The notes under the pieces: model-generated
Told to the model about the DNA's origin: nothing
Seen by the model: only the letters and a program-made list of their open reading frames with translations
Database searches by the model: none
Part shown: positions 25,758 through 34,246 of the stretch, in pieces
Layout of the letters: every line of letters starts with the position of its first letter
Numbering within the stretch: the stretch's first letter is position 1
Translations under genes and position numbers: made by a program
Origin: Bacillus altitudinis 41KF2b
GTDB taxonomy: Bacteria; Bacillota; Bacilli; Bacillales; Bacillaceae
NCBI RefSeq assembly: GCF_000691145.1
Contig: NZ_ASJC01000002.1
Coordinates: 310,001-374,000, forward strand
DNA length: 64,000 nucleotides
Direction: 5' to 3'

Positions 25758-27167
25758 GTGTCAGTAAAGGGAAAATGGAGTATCATCCTATTTGCGCTTG
25801 CCATCGTCATTGGAGCAGTTGCATTCTTTCAAAATCAGCAAGCAAGCGGTACAGAGAAGAAAAATGTGAAGCAGGATACGAATTATAAAAATGTTGAAAT
25901 TGTCACTCTTGTAAATGACGGGAAGTTTATGAGATATGCGGTGAACTATCCACTTTTTCATCAAAAAAAGCTAGATGACAAGATTCAAAGCTATGCGAAT
26001 TCAGCATTAGAGCATTTCAAAAAGACATTTAGTGAAGCAAAGGACATTGATGAAAACAAACGGTTTGAACTGAATATTGACTATGACATGGTGCACTATG
26101 CAAAACAATCTGCGGCCATTTATTTTACGACCTACACATATACAGGTCAGCAAAATGGAACCACTCATCACGTCACAATCAATTTCGATTTTAAGAAAAA
26201 AGACTTTCTTGACACAAAAGATTTATTTCAACCAAAAAAGGACTATTTGAAAAAATTATCCTATATTACATACACGGAGCTTAAAAAAGATAAAACCTTG
26301 TCTAAGGATCTATCACTCCTTCAAAAAGGAACAGCCCCTACTGATCAAAACTTCAGTCAATTCGCCTTAAAAGAGAAATATATAGAGTTCTATTTCCCAG
26401 CTTCTCAAGTAGCCGCGAAGGACTTAGGTCCACAAACGCTGGCGATCAAAAAGACGCTACTAAAAGATATCTTGAAGCCGGAATATATGAATAAGACCAA
26501 AAATCAGAATGAAATCAAAGAACCAAATCCAAAAAGAAAAGCCGTCAAGCTGCCGCAAAAGCCAAAGCTTGATCCGAATAAAAAAGCCATCGCACTCACA
26601 TTTGATGACGGTCCAAACCCAGCCACAACTTCAACCATTTTAGCAGCGCTGAAGGAAAATAAAGGACACGCCACCTTTTTCGTATTAGGAAGCAGGGTTC
26701 AGTATTATCCTGGAATGCTTGCCGACATTTTAAAGGGCGGAAATGAGATCGGAAACCATTCATATAACCATCCTTTATTAACGAGACTCCCTCTAAAAGA
26801 AGCGGTCAAACAAGTAAAAGACACGCAGAAACTGATTGAAAAGGCCAGCGGTTATACTCCTACGCACTTTAGACCGCCATATGGAGGAACAAATCCCGAC
26901 ATCAATCAAGCGGTTGGCATGAACGTTTCATTGTGGGATGTCGATCCTGAAGACTGGAAAATTCGCAACAGCCAGCAGATCACAAACCATGTTCTCTCAC
27001 ATGCAGCAGATGGCAAAACCGTACTCATGCACGATATTTATGACAGCTCTGCTCGAGCAGCAGTGAAGATCATACATGAACTGACCAAACAAGGCTACCA
27101 GCTTGTCACAGTCAGCGAACTTGAACAATTGAAAAAAGAACGAAACGAACAGACCCCTGTGCAGTAA
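25758..27167 (+). CDS. pdaC: PdaC, membrane-anchored peptidoglycan MurNAc deacetylase
   Basis: A 469-residue protein with an N-terminal anchor helix (WSIILFALAIVIGAVAFF), a DUF4163/DUF3298 region (~40-250) and a C-terminal NodB deacetylase domain (~280-465). LTFDDGPN holds the catalytic Asp and metal Asp, HSYNHP the two metal histidines, RPPYGG the catalytic arginine, and MHDI the final histidine. B. subtilis PdaC (467 residues) deacetylates MurNAc in peptidoglycan and confers lysozyme resistance. I chose the GTG at 25758, eleven bases after GAGAGGAG, instead of the ATG at 25737 that precedes the ribosome site. It ends in a strong terminator. Confidence 0.9.
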   Translation: MSVKGKWSIILFALAIVIGAVAFFQNQQASGTEKKNVKQDTNYKNVEIVTLVNDGKFMRYAVNYPLFHQKKLDDKIQSYANSALEHFKKTFSEAKDIDENKRFELNIDYDMVHYAKQSAAIYFTTYTYTGQQNGTTHHVTINFDFKKKDFLDTKDLFQPKKDYLKKLSYITYTELKKDKTLSKDLSLLQKGTAPTDQNFSQFALKEKYIEFYFPASQVAAKDLGPQTLAIKKTLLKDILKPEYMNKTKNQNEIKEPNPKRKAVKLPQKPKLDPNKKAIALTFDDGPNPATTSTILAALKENKGHATFFVLGSRVQYYPGMLADILKGGNEIGNHSYNHPLLTRLPLKEAVKQVKDTQKLIEKASGYTPTHFRPPYGGTNPDINQAVGMNVSLWDVDPEDWKIRNSQQITNHVLSHAADGKTVLMHDIYDSSARAAVKIIHELTKQGYQLVTVSELEQLKKERNEQTPVQ

Positions 27168-27185
27168 ACACAGGGGCTTTTTTTT
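27154..27185 (+). terminator. Rho-independent terminator of pdaC
   Basis: CCCCTGTG/CACAGGGG (27154-27176, seven-base loop) followed by a run of eight T. The stem includes the pdaC stop codon. The T-run touches the end of the convergent ABC-F gene. Confidence 0.85.
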
Positions 27186-28743
27186 ATGACTCTAACAACT
27201 TCTTTCTTTTCAACAATGCTTGAAACATCTCTTCAAGCTCACGAGAAGGCTCGATGCTTAAACGACTGAGCACTTCAGACAGCTGCATATCAATCAGCAG
27301 GAGCTCTTCTTCTTTCTTTGTAGCAGCTGGCTTTTCTTCCTTTTGTTTATATTCTTCATAGGTGCCATCAAAGCGTTCAATGGTCCCCTCGTGCACATGA
27401 AGAATACGAGTAGCCACCTGCTCAATGAGCCTTCTGTCGTGGGAGACAAACACAACTGTGCCCGGGTAATCTTTTAAAAGTCCTTCAAGCGCTTCTACTG
27501 CCGCAAGGTCTAAAAAGTTCGTCGGTTCATCAAGCATCAGAACATTGGCATCACTGACAAGTAACTTTGCCAGTATCGTCTTCACCCGTTCCCCGCCGCT
27601 TAATACGTTCGTCAGCTTATACACATCGTCTCCCCGAAACCCAAGTCTCGCTAAAACGGTGCGAACGACAGTCTCATCTTGAATCGCCTGTTCCAGTGCA
27701 TTTTGTAAGATCGATTCATCTAGATTCAGTCCTGAAAGATCTTGGCTGAAATAACCAATCTTCACGGCTTCTGAACGAAAAATCCCGGGATGACCGTTTA
27801 CAAGCATTCGGAGAAATGTCGTTTTACCGCTCCCATTCTTCCCAATGATCGCGACTTTGTCTCCACCTCTCACTTCTACATTCGCCTTTTTCCAAAGGAC
27901 TTTATCTCCTGCCATGCCATCTACATGTTCGACACGAAAAATGGTGCGGCTTGCCACTTCCTTCATGGTGTGCTGCGTCATTTGAAGAGGCTGGGCTTCT
28001 TTTACCTTCTCCACCTTTTCTAATTTCTCCATTCTTGTTTCGATGGATTTGGCTGTTTTTTGAAGCTTTTTTTGCTTGTTTGCATAATAGGGCTTTGCAA
28101 TTTTAGGCCCCGAGGATTTCAGCTTTGGAGATGGCTTTGTCGCTTTGTCGGCTTTTTTCATTTTCTTTTGCAGTGCATGTTCTAACTGTTTTTTCTTCTG
28201 GGTATACGCCTCGTACGCCTCCACTTGCTGACGATGTTCGAGTTCTTTTTGCCGGGCAAAATCGCTGTAGTTGCCTTTGTATGGTTTGAGTTTCCCATCC
28301 TCCAATTCCCAAATGTCTGTACATAACGCATCTAAAAAAGCACGGTCATGCGAGACGACAATCAGAGCACCTTGATGATAACGAAGCTTTTCTTCTAGCC
28401 ACTCAATATGCTCCGTATCTAAGTGAGTCGTGGGTTCATCGGCTAATAAAAGGGCAGAAGGCCGGCTTAAAGCTCTTTCAATATAAGCTTGTGTCATCTC
28501 TCCGCCACTTTGTCTGCCATCTCCTGTCTTTAGTTGAGGAAGCAGGGTACAAGTTGTAGTGTGTGCAAATGTGCCGCTGTCTGGTTTTTCCCTACCCGCC
28601 AGTACATGGAGCAATGTCGTTTTCCCACTGCCATTTGTCCCTACAAGGCCGATTCGGTCCCCTTGATGAATGGCAAGCTCCTCTATATCAAATAACAAAC
28701 GATCCTTTCGAAATACTTTTAATTGGTGGGCTCTCAGTAACAT
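27184..28743 (-). CDS. Vga-family ABC-F ribosomal protection protein
   Basis: A 519-residue ABC-F protein with two ATPase domains and no membrane part. Domain 1: GTNGSGKTT (Walker A), QSGGEMTQAYI (signature), LLLADEPTTHLDTEHIEWLEE (Walker B). The basic linker (~residues 205-260, with PYYANKQKKLQKTAKSIETR) is the antibiotic-resistance domain that reaches the peptidyl-transferase centre. Domain 2: GKNGSGKTT, LSGGERVK, VLMLDEPTNFLDLAAVEALE. Its end (EVLSRLSIEPSRELEEMFQAL) closely follows staphylococcal Vga(A). Vga proteins protect against lincosamides, pleuromutilins and streptogramin A. The ATG at 28743 has AAAGGAGAGG upstream; the frame is open to 28818 without one. Chromosomal and apparently intrinsic. 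Confidence 0.88.
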   Translation of the reverse strand: MLLRAHQLKVFRKDRLLFDIEELAIHQGDRIGLVGTNGSGKTTLLHVLAGREKPDSGTFAHTTTCTLLPQLKTGDGRQSGGEMTQAYIERALSRPSALLLADEPTTHLDTEHIEWLEEKLRYHQGALIVVSHDRAFLDALCTDIWELEDGKLKPYKGNYSDFARQKELEHRQQVEAYEAYTQKKKQLEHALQKKMKKADKATKPSPKLKSSGPKIAKPYYANKQKKLQKTAKSIETRMEKLEKVEKVKEAQPLQMTQHTMKEVASRTIFRVEHVDGMAGDKVLWKKANVEVRGGDKVAIIGKNGSGKTTFLRMLVNGHPGIFRSEAVKIGYFSQDLSGLNLDESILQNALEQAIQDETVVRTVLARLGFRGDDVYKLTNVLSGGERVKTILAKLLVSDANVLMLDEPTNFLDLAAVEALEGLLKDYPGTVVFVSHDRRLIEQVATRILHVHEGTIERFDGTYEEYKQKEEKPAATKKEEELLLIDMQLSEVLSRLSIEPSRELEEMFQALLKRKKLLES

Positions 28744-29091
28744 CCAACCCTCTCCTTTCGTATCAGGAGACATCAAAAAGCCTCCCATTCTCAGAATAGG
28801 AGGCAAAATGGTGTACAAAAATAAGCGTATCGATACAGAATGACATACGGTTCATCAAATGAGCACACATCTCCCCCGTATCCATCACTTCAATCTTTGA
28901 TTCCCAAGCTGTACCATCCTATTCCGAAGCTAAAAAATGAAAACGCAGCAAACATAGCAACACATATCGTTTGCTCACTGCCTTCGTTCTTTCATTTTGC
29001 TTACAGGTCATAGGATTAGTACTTCATTGCATTGGGTCACCCTTCCGTCATTTGTTACGTATACGATAAAAGATTGGTTATTTTTTGTCAA
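28744..29091 (-). promoter_or_regulatory. Promoter and ~310-nt leader of the Vga-like gene
   Basis: This 334-bp gap holds no long gene. TTGACA (complement 29086-29091) and TATCGT (29063-29068) are 17 bp apart; the -35 box lies in the last codons of the upstream ATPase gene. The leader carries several short open frames, among them an 11-codon one reading MCCYVCCVFIF (28930-28965) and a 30-codon one over the same stretch in another frame, and ends with the attenuator hairpin. None of the small frames has a strong ribosome site, so which, if any, is the sensing peptide is open. Confidence 0.65.
28775..28804 (-). terminator. Leader terminator (attenuator) in front of the Vga-like gene
   Basis: On the minus strand GCCTCC..AGAAT-side stem (complement 28780-28804) with one internal mismatch is followed by TTTTTG, about 30 bases before the start codon. 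An intrinsic terminator within the gene's own leader is what antibiotic-responsive attenuation looks like for vga, vml and erm-type genes. Confidence 0.7.
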
Positions 29092-29848
29092 GCTGAAAAG
29101 GCATGAGTGAGTCTATTAGCTTGAGCGTAAATGGATGAGTCGCTTCAAACAGCTGGTCACTTTTACATTCTTCCACAAGTTTTCCCTCATGTAAAAAAAG
29201 AAGTCGATCACATAAATAAACGGCTGCCTCTAGATCATGGGTAATCATGAGAATGGTCATATCTAACTCTTGCTTTAATGTCTCAAGAAGCTCCAATATT
29301 TGAACTTGGACAGAAACGTCAAGTGAGCTAAGGACTTCATCTAAGATGAGAATGGCTGGATTCGTCGATATGGCTCTTGCTATGCATACACGCTGGAGCT
29401 GACCGCCGCTTAGCTGATGAGCATATTGATTTAGCAAAGACGATGGAAGTCTTACTTGCTTGAGCAGGGACAACACTTTTTGGTTCATATTCATGTTTCG
29501 CTTTATTATTTGCATGGGTTCTGCTATGATCTCTTTCACTGTAAAGGAAGGATGGACAGAAGATAGATAATCCTGAAAAACAACACTCATTTCCCCCCGG
29601 TTCATCTTACGCCATGTATGAGCTGGCCATCCATCTATCTTTATCTCTCCGCCGTCTAATGTTTCTAAACCAAGCAGCGTACGTGCTATTGTACTTTTAC
29701 CACTACCGCTCTCACCGACTAACCCGACACATTCACCCTCTCCAATCTGAAATGAAACCTGAGCTATGCGTGCTATGGATTCCTCTTTATGAAAAAAGCG
29801 TCCTTTATCTTCTCCATGTTTAAGTAGTTGATTTGCTGTGATCAGCAT
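29078..29848 (-). CDS. ABC transporter ATP-binding protein (NikE/OppF type), Zur-boxed importer
   Basis: A 256-residue ATPase with Walker A GESGSGKS, signature LSGGQLQR, Walker B LILDEV and MITHDL. It is the fifth and last gene of the Zur-controlled importer and overlaps the preceding ATPase by seven bases. Its last codons contain the -35 box of the Vga-like gene's promoter, so the two units are physically interlocked. Confidence 0.88.
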   Translation of the reverse strand: MLITANQLLKHGEDKGRFFHKEESIARIAQVSFQIGEGECVGLVGESGSGKSTIARTLLGLETLDGGEIKIDGWPAHTWRKMNRGEMSVVFQDYLSSVHPSFTVKEIIAEPMQIIKRNMNMNQKVLSLLKQVRLPSSLLNQYAHQLSGGQLQRVCIARAISTNPAILILDEVLSSLDVSVQVQILELLETLKQELDMTILMITHDLEAAVYLCDRLLFLHEGKLVEECKSDQLFEATHPFTLKLIDSLMPFQLDKK

Positions 29849-30660
29849 GGGAATGCCCTCACTCTCTTCTGCTGCCTCAGTGCTTCAAGGGGTGCCGATA
29901 AGCGAAGCCTCGTTTCTAGTAAATGCCTCGTTTGAGGATGCTCAGGTGATGTAAATATCTCTTTTGCATGACGATGCTCAAGCATCTTCCCTTGGTGCAT
30001 CACCAACAATTCATCAGCGATTGCCTGAACGACGCCTAAATCATGCGAAATGATGATCAAGGCAGCTCCTGTTTCTTCTTTCAGCCTCTGTAATTGTGTG
30101 ATGACTTCACGCCGGTTATATGCATCTAATGATGCTGTAGGCTCATCGGCAATGATCACGTCAGGAGAAAGCATGATCGTAATGGCAATCACGACACGTT
30201 GAAGCATTCCTCCCGACAGCTCATGAGGATATTTTTTCATTAACATATGCGGATTGTTTAAATGGACACGTTCTAGCCCAGTGATCGCATGTGCTGTCCC
30301 TTCTTTTTCACGTAAACCCAAATGCCGCTGGAACGTTTCAAGTATTTGATGACCAATTGTTTCAATTGGATTGAACGCATTCATAGCATCTTGTGGAATG
30401 TAGCCAATTCGCTTTCCTCTCCACTGCTGTGAAGTCTGACTTGTCAATTTTTCACCGTCAAACAAAATGGTCCCAATCATCTCTAGCGAAGGAGGGATAA
30501 GGCCAATTAATGCTTTTGCAACGGTTGATTTTCCGCTTCCACTTTCTCCAATAACGCCTAAACAACGTTGTCTATGTAATGTAAACGTGATATTTGCCAC
30601 TAAATCCTTTTGTTGAATCGGATCATGTACGGACAGATTTTTTATCTCGATGAAAGGCAA
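29842..30660 (-). CDS. ABC transporter ATP-binding protein (NikD/OppD type), Zur-boxed importer
   Basis: A 272-residue ATPase. Walker A GESGSGKS, signature LSGGMLQR, Walker B VIIADEPTASLD and IISHDL are intact. The start is a TTG (30660) behind GGGGGGAGACGG, inside the end of the permease gene, which implies translational coupling. It would pair with the NikE-like ATPase to power uptake. Confidence 0.88.
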   Translation of the reverse strand: MPFIEIKNLSVHDPIQQKDLVANITFTLHRQRCLGVIGESGSGKSTVAKALIGLIPPSLEMIGTILFDGEKLTSQTSQQWRGKRIGYIPQDAMNAFNPIETIGHQILETFQRHLGLREKEGTAHAITGLERVHLNNPHMLMKKYPHELSGGMLQRVVIAITIMLSPDVIIADEPTASLDAYNRREVITQLQRLKEETGAALIIISHDLGVVQAIADELLVMHQGKMLEHRHAKEIFTSPEHPQTRHLLETRLRLSAPLEALRQQKRVRAFPC

Positions 30661-31510
30661 ACCGTCTCCCCCCTTTTTTGTTGGTAAGGTGCATGGCAGG
30701 GTTCATGACCTGCTGAAGACTGTCTCCTAAAAAATTCAGTGCCATGACCACAAATAAGATCGCAAGTCCAGGTGGGAGCATATGAGCCGGGTGCGTCACC
30801 ATGACATTCTTCGCCTCGTTGAGCATCATGCCCCATTCCGGTGTAGGTGCACTCACACCTAATCCAAGAAAAGACAGAGCAGAAATATTTAAAATGACCC
30901 AGCCTGCGTCAAGTGTAGCAAAGACAGCAATCTCTCCTGAGATGCGAGGAAATAGATGTTTTCGAAGGATATAAAAAGGTGAACCCCCAGATACTTTCGC
31001 AAACTGAACAGATGGTTCATTCGTATATTGCAGGACTGACGAACGAATCATCCTTGTATACCAAGCCCATTTTGCAAGGACATTGGCCAAAATAATATTG
31101 AAAAGCCCAGGTCCCATAATGCCCACAACGGCCAAAATCATCACCTCTGCTGGAAATGACAGCATGACATCACATATTCTCATTAGAGCTCCATCAACTT
31201 TCCCTCTAAAAAAGCCAGCTACAAGTCCAAGTATCGTGCCAATGAACATCGTGATACACATTGTCAGCACGGCAGCAAGCATCGTTGTCCGAATACCATA
31301 TAAGAGCCGGGACAATACGCATCTCCCCAGCTGATCCGTTCCGAGCGGATATGTTAGACTCACACCGGCATATTTTTGAAGAATATTCGTGTCAGTTGGA
31401 TCATGTGGCGCTAGCACTGGTGCAAACAGCCCAGCTAATGTGACAAGTGCCAAAAACCAAATAGACAGAATGGCTATGCGATCTTTTCTTAATCGATTCC
31501 ATCCGGGCAA
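30623..31510 (-). CDS. ABC transporter permease (NikC/OppC type), Zur-boxed importer
   Basis: A 295-residue membrane protein with LAPHDPTDTNILQKYAGVSLTYPLGTDQLGRCVLSR, as in NikC/OppC permeases, and the coupling loop FAKVSGGSPFYILRKH. The open frame extends to 31678 inside the upstream gene, but a TTG at 31510 stands eight bases after AAGGAGGT and five bases past the upstream stop, so I take that as the start. It has about six helices. Confidence 0.87.
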   Translation of the reverse strand: MPGWNRLRKDRIAILSIWFLALVTLAGLFAPVLAPHDPTDTNILQKYAGVSLTYPLGTDQLGRCVLSRLLYGIRTTMLAAVLTMCITMFIGTILGLVAGFFRGKVDGALMRICDVMLSFPAEVMILAVVGIMGPGLFNIILANVLAKWAWYTRMIRSSVLQYTNEPSVQFAKVSGGSPFYILRKHLFPRISGEIAVFATLDAGWVILNISALSFLGLGVSAPTPEWGMMLNEAKNVMVTHPAHMLPPGLAILFVVMALNFLGDSLQQVMNPAMHLTNKKGGRRFAFHRDKKSVRT

Positions 31511-31515
31511 AGTTC

Positions 31516-32445
31516 TCAGACCTCCTTTCGCAACTGCGGATTCATGATCATTTGTATGACGTCCGCGATAAGGTTGCACACAACGAATAGAATTCCCATC
31601 ACAAACAAATAGGCTTGAATCATAGGAAAATCGGCGTGAAAAATAGCTGTTACACACAAACGGCCAACCCCTGGCCAAGCAAAGAGATTTTCAATAATGA
31701 CGGTTCCTGCAATGAGCTTTGGTATTGACATACCGAGTGCTGTTACCGCTAGTTGAAGGGCATGTCTCATCACCTTCAATTGAATGGTTCGTTCCTTTAA
31801 ACCACGAGCTCTTGCATAAAAAACAAAGGGCTCGTGCTGAAACTTTAGGATTTGATTTCGAATGAGTCTCACATAGGTCGATAAGTAGCCAAACGATAGA
31901 GTCATCGCTGGCAAAAGAAGCGATTTAAACCCTTCCATTCCACTCGTGTTGACCCAGTTAAATTTGACTGAAAAAAGCCAGATAAATAAAATGCCCAACC
32001 AAAAACTAGGCATGGAAGCTGCAATAAACACAAATGCTCTCACGATTCGATCCAACCATGTATGTGCCGCATATGCACACACCATTCCGAATAACAAACT
32101 CAGCACAATAATAAACAAAAGGGACATCCCTGCAAGCTGTAAAGTCGCAGGAAGTGCCTCCATCATCAGGTCAAGTACAGGCTCATGTGTGACATAACTA
32201 CTGCCAAAATCACCTGTTAATCCGTCTTTAAGCCATGTGACATAGCGTATGAAAAACGGTTGATCTAAGCCTAGCTCTTGACGCATAGATTCAATCATCT
32301 CTTCCGTTGGGGTTACTTGGTTCACACGTAAAGCGACCTCAGCTGGATCACTCGCACGCATCGCAAGTAGCACAAACGCAAAAAACGTAATGAATACAAT
32401 GAGCGGCAAAAGAAGCAATAATCGTTTTATGATATAGCGTGTCAT
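31516..32445 (-). CDS. ABC transporter permease (NikB/OppB type), Zur-boxed importer
   Basis: A 309-residue membrane protein starting MTRYIIKRLLLLLPLIVFITFF. The coupling loop is YARARGLKERTIQLKVMRH. It is colinear with the permease at 4660-5604. ATCGGAGGC precedes the ATG. It follows the binding-protein gene by 15 bp. Confidence 0.88.
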   Translation of the reverse strand: MTRYIIKRLLLLLPLIVFITFFAFVLLAMRASDPAEVALRVNQVTPTEEMIESMRQELGLDQPFFIRYVTWLKDGLTGDFGSSYVTHEPVLDLMMEALPATLQLAGMSLLFIIVLSLLFGMVCAYAAHTWLDRIVRAFVFIAASMPSFWLGILFIWLFSVKFNWVNTSGMEGFKSLLLPAMTLSFGYLSTYVRLIRNQILKFQHEPFVFYARARGLKERTIQLKVMRHALQLAVTALGMSIPKLIAGTVIIENLFAWPGVGRLCVTAIFHADFPMIQAYLFVMGILFVVCNLIADVIQMIMNPQLRKEV

Positions 32446-32460
32446 GTCTCAGCCTCCGAT

Positions 32461-34104
32461 TTATGACGAAAAATACATTCGATCAAAGGGAATTTCATAC
32501 TGAGATACATGAAAATCTACACCTTTGAGGCGCTTATTATAAACGGCCTTTGTCACAGAATAGGAAATAGGGATATACACATTTTCATCATGAATATACG
32601 TCAAAATATCTCGGTACATTTGTGCCCTCTTTTGCTCATCCGGCTCCACCAATACTTTCGTAATGGTCTCATCCAGCCACTTTTTCTTTTTCAATCCTAA
32701 CTGAGCTTGATAATCAGCATGGGATGCAACACGGAATGAAGAGACGTATGTTTGAGGGTCATAAGGAAGTCCCCAAGATAGAGAGTACATAAGATCAAAC
32801 TTTCCTGTTTTTTGACGATCTAAAAATGCCTGTTTTTCTTCACCTCTAATATCCAGCTTGATTCCAACCTGCTTGAAGTCCTGCTGAATCGATTCACTAA
32901 TCGTTCTTTCACCTGCATTATCCGAATTATAATAAATGGTCACGCTGAGCGGCTTGTCTTTTTGATAGCGATAGCCGTCTTCTTTTAGCTTCCAGCCTGC
33001 CTCATCTAATAATGCCTCTGCTTTCTTTTTTTGATAGGTTTTCTTTTTAAGCGGAATATCTGCGTAAGGGACTGATGGGGCGAGCAGTGTATGTGCCACC
33101 TGTTCAGTTCCATTTAAAATCCCTTCTGTAATCATCTCTTTTTGAATGGCATATTGAAATGCTTCTCTTACTTTTGGATCTTGTGTTATTGGTTGATTGG
33201 AGTTGATCACAATAGATCTTGATCCAACAGGAGGACTCACGGTTACCCCATATTGACCAGCTTCTTTTAAAGCCTGAAATGAATCTCCGTCGATCATGTC
33301 ACCATCAGCTCCAAATAAGAGGTCGATCTCCCCTTTTTGCAGAGCGAGTAAAATCGTTTGGTGATCCGGCATGACCTTCCATTTCACTGTTGAAATCTTT
33401 GGCTTCTTTCCCCAATAGTGATGATTCACTTCAAAAATGGCATATTGATTTTTCTTATGTTCCTTTAACACATAAGGGCCTGTACCTGCATAACCTTTGA
33501 CGCCTTTTGATGTGGTGCCATCAATAAAGCTTTTGGGAGAAATAAAACGGAATGGACGTGTTAAACCAAGTTCTTCTAATGTTGGATAATAGGGCTCCTT
33601 CAATGTGAGAACAAATGTATGTTCATCTACAGCCTTTGTGGATTTAATTTCTGACACGAGATTGAGCCAAGCATTTTTTTCGATATTTTTGACAACTGCA
33701 TCAATATTCATTTTGACAGCCTTCGCATTAAATGGCTCACCATCTGAAAAAGTCACGTTTTCTCGAAGATGAAATGTGTAGGTTTTTCCATCTTTAGAAA
33801 TATCCCAGCTTTGGGCCAGGGCAGGTTGAATGCCTTTTTCCGTATTCACAACAAGCGATTCAAACACCATATTTTGAGCGGCCATCTCCCCGCCATATAG
33901 ATGGGGATTAATGTCTCTTATATCTTTTGTACTTGCATACACCAGTTCATCATCTTCTCTTCCACTTAAACTGGAAGAGGTCTTATTTTCAGAACAAGAT
34001 GCCAATAGAAAACAAGCCATGACTGAAAACAGCATCAAGGTATATGTCACAAAGGACTGCTTTTTCTCGTCCTTTTTCTTTATGTAATCAGGTTGATGAT
34101 TCAT
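32461..34104 (-). CDS. NikA-family substrate-binding lipoprotein, Zur-boxed importer
   Basis: A 547-residue SBP_bac_5 protein with a long basic N-terminus, a hydrophobic segment and lipobox LASC near residue 37. LAQSWDISKDGKTYTFHLRENVTFSDGEPFNA and GTGPYVLKEHKKNQYAIFEVNHHYWG align throughout with the binding protein at 5623-7242. The ATG at 34104 follows GGGGGAAG and is preferred over the frame-open codon at 34119. Two Zur-type operators lie 28-64 bp upstream, so zinc shortage should induce it. The likely cargo is zinc bound to a metallophore or other small chelator; the sequence does not show which. Confidence 0.87.
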   Translation of the reverse strand: MNHQPDYIKKKDEKKQSFVTYTLMLFSVMACFLLASCSENKTSSSLSGREDDELVYASTKDIRDINPHLYGGEMAAQNMVFESLVVNTEKGIQPALAQSWDISKDGKTYTFHLRENVTFSDGEPFNAKAVKMNIDAVVKNIEKNAWLNLVSEIKSTKAVDEHTFVLTLKEPYYPTLEELGLTRPFRFISPKSFIDGTTSKGVKGYAGTGPYVLKEHKKNQYAIFEVNHHYWGKKPKISTVKWKVMPDHQTILLALQKGEIDLLFGADGDMIDGDSFQALKEAGQYGVTVSPPVGSRSIVINSNQPITQDPKVREAFQYAIQKEMITEGILNGTEQVAHTLLAPSVPYADIPLKKKTYQKKKAEALLDEAGWKLKEDGYRYQKDKPLSVTIYYNSDNAGERTISESIQQDFKQVGIKLDIRGEEKQAFLDRQKTGKFDLMYSLSWGLPYDPQTYVSSFRVASHADYQAQLGLKKKKWLDETITKVLVEPDEQKRAQMYRDILTYIHDENVYIPISYSVTKAVYNKRLKGVDFHVSQYEIPFDRMYFSS

Positions 34105-34131
34105 ATGTACTTCCCCCAAATGTTCATTTTA

Positions 34132-34168
34132 TCGTAATCATTACGATTATTAATCGAAATGATTACGA
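34132..34168 (-). promoter_or_regulatory. Tandem Zur boxes upstream of the second NikA-type importer
   Basis: TCGTAATCATTACGA (34132-34146) is a perfect 7-1-7 dyad identical to the core of the B. subtilis Zur consensus. TCGAAATGATTACGA (34154-34168) is the same dyad with one change. Their centres are 22 bp apart, two helical turns, so two Zur dimers could bind the same DNA face. A minus-strand TAAAAT directly follows the first dyad and is a possible -10 box. Confidence 0.85.
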
Positions 34169-34214
34169 ATTGAATATTAGCATACAGATCTGGGAAATAC
34201 AATGGCTTTTTTCA

Positions 34215-34246
34215 CCGAAAAAACAGACTCATGATTGAGTCTGTTT
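34215..34246 (-). terminator. Terminator of the glycosyltransferase gene
   Basis: AAACAGACTCA/TGAGTCTGTTT (34221-34246, four-base loop) followed on the minus strand by TTTTCGG. It overlaps the stop of the glycosyltransferase gene and separates it from the Zur-controlled operon. Confidence 0.75.

Noticed and set aside
28930-28965. The 11-codon frame MCCYVCCVFIF as a proven leader peptide
   Set aside because: No clear ribosome site, and other short frames overlap it; kept only as a candidate inside the leader entry.
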